Below, in pieces: positions 46,082 to 58,000 of a stretch of DNA of 64,000 bases. The notes beneath the pieces are model-generated. The model was not told the origin of the DNA. It saw only the letters and a list, made by a program, of their open reading frames with translations, and did not search any database. Source of the DNA: Haliclystus octoradiatus (lineage: Eukaryota > Cnidaria > Staurozoa > Stauromedusae > Haliclystidae); the NCBI GenBank assembly GCA_916610825.1, contig OU744449.1:22829793-22893792 (forward strand), given 5' to 3'. Position 1 is the first letter of the stretch. Each line of letters opens with the position of its first letter. The position numbers and the translations under genes were made by a program.

Positions 46082-49000
46082 ATGTCCAGTATAATGTTGC
46101 AGTGTACTATTATAAGAAGGTTTACCTTGCATAAAATTTGCCAGAGCAAGTATCGTCATGTTCTGCCAGCAACTTCATCTTGTTCCCATTCCCGACCTTC
46201 TACAGTTAATGCCAAAAGGTTGTTACGTCACAATTTTGCCAGATCATATAGCATTGAATCATCTGTAACATTTCCATCGCAAAGATCAAAGACCGGTGCA
46301 AATAACTATGAAGAACTGTGCAGGACTTTTAAACTTGATGTACCTGATTACTTCAATTTTTGTGAAGATGTGTTGGAGAAGTGGGCAGCTGATGACTCTA
46401 AAAAACAGGTATATATATGGGAAAATACTAGATCGAATGGTTATTCTAAGATCACAACAAACGGACTCGAGCAGAGTCTCAGCAGACGGGGAATTTCAAA
46501 GTCAGTGCTGTGCCCACGCTGATCGCAAATAATTCGGGATTGTGGGTTTTGCGCGGGAAATTCACCATATTCGGCAACTTCCCACGGTTGCGCAGATAAT
46601 GTATCTCCCGCACAGTCTATTCTCTGCAGCCTGGAACCCAAGTGAACTAATAAGTAATTGAGACAGTAACACCCTACCGAAGGCACCCATACCACAACCA
46701 CTCCTCTATTTTTAGATGGATCAATGCTCTTTTCGCTGAGAGCAATGATGTTAAATGCTGTTTGACTTTAGCGATCTCAGCCGCGACACTGAAAATTAAT
46801 TTCAACAGATTTCATTGCAGATAGGTCTCGATTGTTGATGCGCAATGGTGCGCCGAAATTACTAGGCCTACTCCCTTTGGACCATTCCATCTTCTCCATC
46901 CTTAGAAGGTACTCATTTGATGTTTTAGATAAAGTCAAGGCTGAGTTGAGCTTTGTTTGCAAGTCAACTGCACTACCGAGATTAAGAATTTTTCTCAAAA
47001 GAGCGCTATGAACATTTTTCTAGTCTTTCACCCCTTAAAAAAGCTCTATTTTACTGTTTGTAATTAACATAATTAGATATGCTTTAGCAATAGTTTACAA
47101 ACTCTGTAAGCATTTTTTACGAATTTGTGAATTTTATGCACTTCAAGAGTGCTCTTTCATTTTACTTAAATTGGAGTTTTGTCATACTCCTTCACTATTG
47201 GTGCACTCCTGAGTGCTCTTCTCTGCAGTCTGGCCAGCTCAGAGTTATATAGGCCTATGCGCAGCAGTGCTAAACTGAGACTGAAAAGAATGATGCTTTT
47301 GTGGGCAAGATCTTGGCCTAACAACCACTTATTTTACCAGGTTTTCGATGGATGAGTGCATTAATAAGCTGTATATTCGGCTAAGGTCCTGGCAAAAACA
47401 TCATTGATTTACTCCAGAAAAAGCTGAATTATCAAACACAATTTTAGGCAAAAGGACTATTTCATCAGGTAATGAGAAACACTGTGTTAGACAACCAGTA
47501 TAGCAGCTCATGATCAAAAACCTTGATAAAAGATTGGAAGTTGTGCTGTATGTCTTCAACCCAAAACAAGAGAGCAACTATGCATAGTAGTGAACTTTAG
47601 GCTAAATCATGGTTAAATGTTAGGGTACAAAACCGAAGGATTTCATTCAGAAATACATATCTTTTTTGTAGAATCAAAATTCCAGATACGCACTTTGGTG
47701 GACAGATGAGAATGGTAATGAAAAGAAATGGAATTATTCAATGCTGGTCAACGAAGCAAAAAGGTTCATAGTCAATTTGTAGTAATAAGTAGCATTATAA
47801 CTCATTATAACTGAAGAAGACTTATTCCATTGACATTAATTGATGTCGTAATTAGTAAGTACATACAGTCAAACCTGTATATAACGGCCAGCTGCGAGAG
47901 ATAGATAAATTGACCACTATAGACAGGTGGCCTTTATATACAGGTTTGATTCAATAGAAAATACTATTTTAGACATTGCAAGAGTGACCACTATAGACAG
48001 GTGGCCGCTTTATAGAGGTGACCGCTATAACAGGTTTGACTGTACCATCAATGCATACCTAAACAGACAAAGCATATCCAGCAAACGTAGCTATTTTTCA
48101 TCTTAGTAAGCAAACTTAAAATATTCTAAACAATTGAAGTTGATGTGACGTAATATGTAGGGATAATAGGTCTGGTCATTATTATCCTATCATGATGTCA
48201 TATCGAACCTATTTTTCCTGAGTTAATGCTTCACAGCATCAGATATTTAGGAATTATCTGCATTCTATTAGTTAAGATCATAATGGATTTAAAAACTCAA
48301 TTAATAATAACCGGCAATAATAATAATAATAACAATTATTAGATACATTGGCTGCTGTAGACAGGTGGTCTCTACATACAGGGTGAATGAATCCAAAAAG
48401 ATTGTTTATTTAATGTGAGACTACGTCTTTTTAATATTAATCAATAGTTTTGATCATAATGTAAAATATTAATATTTATTTTCAAAGGATGTCTAATATT
48501 CTTGAACAATTTTGCACTATTGAAAAGGGTGATTCAGTAATAGTAATCCTACCAAGAATACCAGAATGGTGGATATTAAATATTGCGTGTCTTAGATCAG
48601 GTGAGCCCTATGTTATGAACATGATGCGGAACAATTGATATACTGCAAAATTTATGTTGCTCTAATTTAAATTTAAATTTCAGCTGAGTAATACGCTACA
48701 TAAATGTTTAAAATGCCCTGTTTCCATGAATACATTGATACAACTCAGACATAAGAATTTTCAGACTTTTAGCAGATTTCAGACTATTTTCACATTTCTG
48801 GAGTCTAGATATTGCTGTTTTCCGTTGAAATTCATTATAAATATCTAGATATCTTTGATTTAAGACTAATTGAAATTTGAATTCTCTATCCCGAAAACTG
48901 TACATTAAATTAATGTTCATGAACTTTTCATGAATGTTCCTGACCAATTCATGAACAATTCATTGGGTTTATAAATAATTCACAAGGTTCATAAACTGTT

Positions 49001-52000
49001 CATTGACAGTAGACACATTACATGTTCTATTGTCTGTCAATTCTAAAAGAAAGCTGTCTATTATCGGCTTTCAAGCATCCAGATATAGAGTTAAACTATG
49101 AAAATACCCTTAAATTGTGGTAGCCATGTATATTTCTTATTTTCCCTGTTGTAAAATGTAAATGTCTGCTTTCATTACTATGAATCATGGATACACTGAA
49201 ATCGCTAGGCTACTTAAATTAATTGTGATATAGAAAAAATATGAATACCTGATTTTAGTAGGCTACCTACTGTCTCACAAATCAGATAGATCCTTAAAGT
49301 GCATATATCGCGTTTTTTAAACAACAGTTGTGGATACAACTTTTTTTCAATACATGTTGTTGTTTACACAGCGCTACTCTTTCGCCTTCAAAATTGTCCT
49401 CAAACATGACATTTAACGGAGAAAGAGTCGCAATGTTTAAAAAAGGCGATATATACAATTTAATGATAAAATGATCATTTGAAAAGGTGCTGTTATTTGT
49501 CCTGGCTCAACATTATTGACACCAAAGGACATCTTACTTCGACTCGAAGGATCAAAAGCAAAATGTATTATAACAGATGAAACTACAGCCAAAGCAGTTG
49601 ATAAGGTATGTTATCAATTGATTGATTGATTGATTTTTATTTGTCAAATGAAATAAAAGTTTGACAGGCAAACACTGCCAAGTTACATATAACTTCCACT
49701 TACATTGGAGCCTAAATTTGAAATACAACATGATAATAATTAAAAGCTAAGTCTACAAACATTTAAAAAATCTATTTGGTCTAATGTTTTTTTAAATGTA
49801 ACAAAAGGAGCAGTAACTAATGATTCTGGTAATGAGTTCCATATTGGTATTGCGCGGTTTGCAAATATATTAGCTACAGTGTTATTAATAGGTAAATGTC
49901 TTTGATATAATTTCTGAGAATGTCCTCTAGTTTTGGTTTTGTGAGAGGCAAAAAACATTTCTTTCTTTAATTCAACCATTCCATTAACAATTTTGTAAAC
50001 CATACATAGATCGGCGTGAATTCGCCGAACTTCCAAAGAAAGCAAACCTAGCACCTTAAGTCGAGTACAATAATCAGAATTATCAGAATTTGAACATTTT
50101 CGGCATACGCGTTTTGTAAATCTCCGTTGAACTTTTTCTATGCATTTAACATTTTTAATAAATAAGGACTCCATACTGGTGAGTTAGACTCCAATATAGG
50201 ACGTACATACGTTGTATAGGCTTTTATTAGTAATCTATGGTCTTTAGAAGAGAAACATTTGAATATACGGTAAGATGTTGAATGAGCTTTAGCAGCGATT
50301 TTAGCACAGTGACTTGATGACTTTAAATCAGAACATATAATAACACCAAGATCTCTAACTTTATCTATTCTAACAACTTCTTCACCGTTCAGATAATATT
50401 TGCATATGGATAAGTTCTTATTTCCAAACGAGATAGCATTGCATTTTTCTATGGCGATTTGAAGCTGCCAGGCATTTGCCCAATCACAAAAAGCGTCAAG
50501 CGTGTGGTGGAGTGCATTATCGTCTGAGTTAGTGTAACGACCAACTGAAAATTTAGCATCATCAGCGAAAAATTTAGCTTCATAATTCTGCTTTAAACAA
50601 GAATCAATGTCATTTACATAAATTAGAAACAATAAAGGTCCCAAAACAGAACCCTGCGATACCCCGCTAGTAACATTTATTGATGACGATAAAGAATTTC
50701 CAATAACTAGGCTACTTGTTGCGAACGACCATTTTAATGATTGGTAGTAAGAAACAACTGAAAATCAAAGTATGTAGGATTATAATTACTGCGAATTTTG
50801 AAAAAATTAATTGATAATCATTCTGAATTAGGCACAATTCAGTAACTTTCAGCAGTTTTTCCGTGGAAGGAGGAGAAATCTAGGTCTGTTGAATTTCAGT
50901 ACCATTTCAGTATGTTTTCCGTTGATTTTCAGTAACATTTAAGTACCGGTATATCCAAGATTCATGAATTAATGATGGATTGGATTCCCATTAGCAAGCA
51001 GTAGCTGCTTACTGAATTATGTGAATGTAGGCCTACAAGCGTTGTTGTTGTGTTGTTGATAGTCAGGGTCATTTCAAGACAATACTGGCTGTAAGCAATT
51101 TATTTTTATTTTATTAATTAAACAGTTTTGCAAGAAATGTAATCATAAACCATTCCAGTTTTAAAAGTTATTTTGTGATTTGTGATTGGCTGTGTCTTGG
51201 CTTAAAATATTGATCAATAGGTATATGCCTACTATATCTCAATTATTCAACTATTTGTCAATCCATCCTTTTTTCTCGCTTAAACAGACATGTGACAGCT
51301 TGGGTTGTAGGCATATGCCTACGGAGCATTTGCCTTAAGATAACCATATATAGAAAGATAATAAATAAAAAATATAAATCAGTGCTGATGATATGCGTAT
51401 ATTATCCCTTTGTTTCGAATAGGTAGCCGGTGACGCTAATTACTTACAAACCAAGTTATTAATTGGTGACACAGAAAAGAGGTAATTGCATGATTTCGTA
51501 CATTTAGAAAAGGAATAGTTGGACCATATTTGGGGATCAAACCCGCACATATCTCTGCACTCTGGAGTTTAGCGTCATACCATTAGGCAATCAAGATTCG
51601 CGCAACGTATGCCTTTTTTGCAAATTATTCCCACAGATTTTTAATTAATCTTGCAAAGGCAAAAAATCTCGCAAACGAATAAATTTAGTTCATGAACTGT
51701 TCATCAACCTCCTGAACTGTTCATGAACATCTCATGAATTCCACAAGCATGCATAAACAGTTCATGAATAGTTCACAAAGGTAATTAAATGGCTCAAAAT
51801 TCACGAACTTTTTCAAGAAGGTTCGTGAGATGTTCATTATAAAATTGACCTTTTACCTTTCATGAACTGTTTTTGCAGAGAAGCTTGTGAACAGTTCATT
51901 AACTTTTAACACGCATTTTTTATTTATTTACAAATAAAAAATAAATGAATGAATAAAAAATAATAATAATAATAAACTTCACAAAATGTAAATTTGCACA

Positions 52001-55000
52001 ATCCTTTATCAATTTGTAAGAGGTTATTATTTTATTTTATAAGGTTTCATACATTTATTATTATGTCTTTCATGAACTTCATTTGCGCATGTTAAAAATA
52101 TGCTTTTCAATTCATAAAAATTTCATTCATCTTTTTTATGAATATTTCATTTGATGTTCATGAACTTTCTACCTGCATGTTTCTTAAAACATTTTAGATT
52201 TCAGTTTCAGTCCATTAAAAAACCCATTAAAAGGAAATTAATTTCACAAACATGAATTTCATCTACTGTACTTTGCATGGGCTTTTTTTTTTCTTACATC
52301 GATTTGATAACTGTCCGTAATATTACTAATAAACAATGATAAATGCTGTATTGTTTTAGGGAAGGATGGATATCGTATTCTGATGTTGTATCTCAAGTTG
52401 ACGATAACCATCAGGTAATTATTGCAATAAAAACCACTTATAAGGGGAGAGAGGTTTACTATGATGTTCCATAAGGATAGAACATGTTTTGTAATTTCTA
52501 ATTGCTTTGTAAAACACTTTTAATACACTTGTAGATGACTTTCTTATACATAAGTTGATTGTTTTGTTTCCTGATAGTGACGTCTAGGATAGAATTGCAA
52601 GATTGGCTGCATTAAAGTGTATATCCCGGATATTGGAAGATTGCTTCTTTAGATAGAGAAAAATTTTCTATTCGTACATGATCTTCTTGTGTTTTTACTT
52701 TGCGCGATCATTTCTCCTTCCAAAATGCAGTCAAAGTGACGATTTTGGGTTAATTTTGTGTCTCACTCTTTTTCCTCGAACAGGAACCCGTTTATTTTCA
52801 ACAAGAGAGTTTACACCGGAAAAAACACTAAACTTTTTACTTATTTGTCTCTAAATAAAAAGTCGCTTAAGCAAATGACAATCTGCTTTCGGTATGAATT
52901 TTTCAACGTTCAGCTGAAGATTTAGAGCTATATTTCATCAATATTTAAGATCCAGGTAAAGAGATATAAGCCTCTAAAGTCAAAATTTTTTAGTTTTGGA
53001 TTTTTCTCACTCAAGTGCTCACGTGATTAGCATCTCTTTACGACTTCCGGTCTAAGCGGTTATCGCTGCTGGTTATTGAAGGTGTGTGGCTATTTTTAAT
53101 ACGCATGAACTATGCCGACTCTGCTTAGACGAAGTCGCAAAGAGGTGTTAATCGTGTGAGCACTTGAGTGAGAAAAATCCAAAAGTAAAAAGTTTTGACT
53201 TTAGAGGCTTATATCTCTTTACCTGGATCTTAAATATTGATCAAATATAGCTCTAAATCTTCAGCTGAACGTTGAAAATTTCATTACGAAAGCAGATTGT
53301 CATTTGGTTTAGCGGTTTTCTATTTAGAGACAAATAAGTAAAAAGTTTAGTGTTTTTTCCGGTGTAAACCTTCTTGTGGAAAATAAGTGGGTTCCTTTTC
53401 GAGGAAAAAGAGTGAGACACAAATTCGTATCTTTGATTGCATTTTTGAGGGGGAAATGCTTGCGCAAAGTAAAAATACAAGAAGAACATGTACTGATAGA
53501 AAATTTTTCCCTATCTAAAGAAACAATCTCCCAATATCCGGGATAGGCTATACACTTTAATAATAGTTGATTTTTCAAACCTGGTTTTGATTTGTGTTAA
53601 TAATATGATTTGGCGTTGAACAGCTCTAAACCAATCTTCAGACTAATGGAGTGTAATTATTGATATGTGTTCGCAGAGGTTTCTACATTCAATTGTGATC
53701 CTAATGAAAACCCTGTATAGACCAACCACCTGTATACAATGACCACTTTAGAGACTGTATTCTATAACAGAGAAGTGTGTTTTAATTTTCACATTAATTT
53801 GTTTAATTATATAGTGCGTTAAAACGAAAGGTACTGATCGTATGGCACTCTTTTTCACAAGTGGCACTACGGGATTACCGAAGATGACAGAACATACTCA
53901 TATTAGCTACGGTATGGGTCATAACTCAACTGGAAGGTACTCAAAAGTTTTTTATCCAAAGTTTAATTTGTAGGAGTACATTTACAATATGCTATAGTGC
54001 TATGTTACGTTTTTGTATTGTTGATGATCATTGTGGGTACAGTTCAGTAATTACAGTTAAATTGTAACTATATATCATGTAGTTGAGGTTAAAATCCAGA
54101 CCTTTTTGAGGGGGTTCGAAGTACGTCCTACGTACAATCGTTATGCTGGAATTGCCTCGTTTGAATGTATGCCATCAGATGCCACGAGGCATAAGTGCAC
54201 TGCATTACCTGGAATCATGTGATCTTGGTCAGCCTCTTCTCCACAACAGAGGGTAAGTCTCGTGATACTGTAAGGGTGTAGTCATACTTGCATGTGCTAG
54301 CTTGCTAGCAGGTCGATAACGAACGAACGAATTCGCATTTAATTAAACGCAACGCAAATATGTCAAGACGTACACGAAACAGTCGTGATTCGATTGCTTC
54401 AATGCCTTATGTGATACCGGAATCAAGATCATCTTTGGTTACGTCTCCTCAAGTCACTTCAGAAGTTCCTTTTCCGAGTGGTATGTTTGAAGACCCTCAA
54501 CAACGCCAGGATTTTGTTAACGACGTGGCACAAGCTGTAATGGCAGCTAGTAGACCATCACCATCGGCTCCGGTAAGCGCACCATCGGCACATTTACCAA
54601 CTGCAAATGCCAGCGTTAATCCAGGTACGTCAGGTTTATTGTCTATGCCCTCTTTTGTGAATACTTTTTCTATGCCGTTGTCTAGCGGAGACGCCGTTGC
54701 AGCTGCCACTTTTTTATCTGGTACATCGGCATCACTGGATACTACGACACCAATCACCAGCAGCCTATTGCCTACGCTGCCACAGGTCTTTCAACCTTAT
54801 ATTATTGGTCCAGGTTACTCGCCAATTCCAGCTAAGCTGGTTGGTCAGATAGTCAATGGTCGCTTCATAGAGCTTTCTGAACTATTGTCGCCTTCGGTGG
54901 TTGACGTTGAGACAGAGCCACAATTAGTTATGGACGGTCTAGCTATTTTAATTGGTAAGCCAAAATCAAATCGTCGAAAGATTGACGATATTATCAGCTG

Positions 55001-58000
55001 GGTGGAAGCTTTCACAATATTTATGTCAGTACTAACCACTTATTGCCCTGGACGATGGAAGGACTTATCGTCTTATAAACTTGTCATAATCCGGCTATTC
55101 CGCCAATTCAATTGCTGGGCGTGGTTGTCCTATGATACAGCCTTTCGACAACACGCTGCAGCTAGTCAACAATCAGATTGGTCTCTAATCAACCATCAAT
55201 TATACACATACCATACTGCTGGAGCTGTTGTTCGCTCTCGACTAGACCACACGCGTTCGGAAAAAGGTGGTACAGCTACAAGAGGTGCAGAACCACGAGG
55301 TACCACTAACGGATTACGAGTTTGCACATCATGGAACGGTGGATGGTGTTCATCGCGGTATGGAGTATGCCGATTCAATCATATATGGTCAAAATGTTCA
55401 GAAAGCCATCGAAGTGTTGACTGCAATAAACAATCTAATGTGCCAGCTTTGGTACAACCTCTCAAGCCTTCCGACAGCAGGCAGTTGCAACGGCGTTAGT
55501 CCTTATATATATGTTGGTCTAGTTTGTTTATTTTATTTCTATTCTGTTGATTTCCTTCACTGACAAAATAGTAGTTAGTGGATTTATAATTGTTTTTATC
55601 TTATTTACTCTTTTCTTAATGTTATCATAGTGTTTCAATGATTATTTGACACTCAATTCAATTCGTTGTGTTTTTTTGTGTCTATTTATTGTCATTAAAA
55701 AACGGTGAAGGGTTGTTCTCAGTTTCTTGTTTGTGGCCATATAAGTCTGAAAACCGAGGCATGTGTTACAAAAAGCGAGTTATTGGTCATTGAGCTTATT
55801 CATAAAATATGTCTTGTTTTTGTTTTTGAGTGTCTCAACTGTGACGATTTAATTATCCGAAACATTGTTTATCACGACTTCAATAAGGTCACGATTTCAA
55901 ACCAAGGTCGAGGAATCTATGCGTGCAATAGTACTGTCAGTTTTATTTACAAAAACATAAACTGCTGTTAGCGGTAAATGAAAAAATATATTCAATTTAT
56001 CGCACCTTGATCGCTGGTTATTGTTGTAACTTTCGATGTTGTTATACGAGTGTAGATTAAATTGGAGCCGATTGAATTGTAAATCAAAACTTAAATGCAA
56101 ATTTACGTTACTATTCAAGTAAATCTCAAGGCAGTTAGTTTACCTTGCTTGTGTCGCCAAAAAAAAAAAAAAACGTTACTTGTAGACCAAACAAATAGGC
56201 AGCTTCACAAATTCGTTTCTCAATCCAATAGTTCATTATAAAATGTAGTCAAAGCCGATTGGCTAATAATTGCTTCCTCTCTTTTAGATTGGCCAAGGCA
56301 TGGTCAATGTTATTGCGTAACACCCCCCCTTTGTTTGTCTCATTTAGCTGCCAAATTCATCAGCTACGATCGAAAATAATTTTTTTAGATAGCAGCCGAT
56401 CTTTTCAGACGTAACGACCGAGAAGTCCGCAATCAAATTTAACGGATTCACCAAATTAAAATACGGAATACAGAATAGCGGACCAATATCCGTAATCCGT
56501 AATTTTTTTTTTTTTTTTTTTTTTTTTTATTCAGTGTTGATTGAGCGAATTATTGGATGTGGCTCAGTGTGTTTTGATTTTTGTTCTAGCTGCCAGTCTT
56601 TTGCCTTCAATTGCATCAATCACTCCTTTACAAGTGGATCGTTTTGCCTATTATTTGACCTCTCATCCTAATTCCTTATTTGCTTCTTACGTTATAAGTG
56701 GAATCAGAGAAGGCTTTAGATTGGGTTTTAACCCTATGCAACGTCTCAAGTCATCCAAAAAAAATAATGCTTCGGCCCACAAATATTCTTCAGTGATTGA
56801 TAACTATCTGGACAATGAAGTATACTTAGGAAGAGTTGCTGGCCCTTTCAACATTCCTCCTATCAATGGACTTCAAGTCAGTAGCTTTGGTGTTATTCCT
56901 AAGAAGAATCAACCAGGAAAATGGCGACTCATAGTAGATTTGTCAGCCCCCTGTGGCTCTAGCGTCAACGATGGCATTGATAAGTCTGAATTTAGTATGC
57001 ATTATGTCCAGCTAGACCAGATTCTCTCAATGATAGGAAGCCTTGGGGTTGGAGCGCTGATGGCAAAATTCGATGTTGAAGCTGCTTACCGGAATATTCC
57101 AGTTCACCCGACAGACCGGGCATTACTAGGTATGAAGTGGCGAGGCAATTACTTTGTAGACTTGACCCTACCATTTGGGTTGAGATCGGCACCATTTATT
57201 TTCAACGCAGTGGCTGAAGCGGTCGAATGGATTCTATCATTCCATTTTGATGTGTCAAATATTGTCCACTATTTGGACGACTTTATCATGGTAGGGCCAC
57301 CTGATTCAGATCAATGTGCTCGCCAATGGTATTTAGCACAAGAGGTATGCAGGGAATTGGGCCTACCACTCAATTCCAAAAAATGTGAAGGACCTTCTAC
57401 GTCGATGGTTGTACTAGGCATTGAGCTAGACTCTCTAACTCAGACTGCTTGTCTCCCAGCAGACAAACTGGCTAACCTTCAATCTCTGATAGAGTCGTGG
57501 GTTTCCAAACGGCGATGTAACCGCAACGAATTGGAATCTCTTATTGGTCATTTACACCATGCAGCTAAAGTAGTTTGGCCTGGTCGCACCTTTATACGCC
57601 GTATGTTGAATTTGCTGGGCTCCTTTAGATCAAACTCTCATCCGGCGCGACTGAATTGCGAGTTCAAGCAAGATTTGTTTTGGTGGCATAACTTCCTTGG
57701 TCAATGGAATGGCGTCAGTTTTTGGTTGTTCCCAGGAATGCCAACAGTCGCTGAATTTGAATTGTTTACTGATGCTTCTGGTTCAATGGGTTATGGTGCA
57801 TACTACCAAGGAAATTGGTTTAATGGAATCTGGAGCAAATATCAAGCAGAGCAATCAATTGCATATAAGGAACTATTCCCCATTGTAGTTGCAGCTCACA
57901 TTTGGGGTTCAGACTGGACCCGTTGTCATGTAAATTTTCGATGCGACAACGAAGCAGTTGTTCACATTCTCAATTGTCGGACTTCTAAGGTTCCTATAAT

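Noticed and set aside
46409-46522. Extension of the synthetase first exon past 46408 (the open frame continues to 46522)
   Set aside because: The frame loses family similarity after a GT donor at 46409, and exon 2 (47672) restores it in phase.
53253-53578. Minus-strand ORFs of 78 and 84 codons
   Set aside because: They lie within one arm of a foldback element, are not maintained in the other arm, and have no recognisable domain.
55705-55971. 88-codon ORF between gag and pol as an accessory gene
   Set aside because: No recognisable domain and unremarkable length for chance. Left unassigned until other copies can be compared.
56504-56540. Splice acceptor at 56533-56534 after the T run as the start of the pol exon
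   Set aside because: A TGA in the pol frame at 56538-56540 follows it, so joining there cannot give an open pol fusion. The later site ending at 56589 is preferred.
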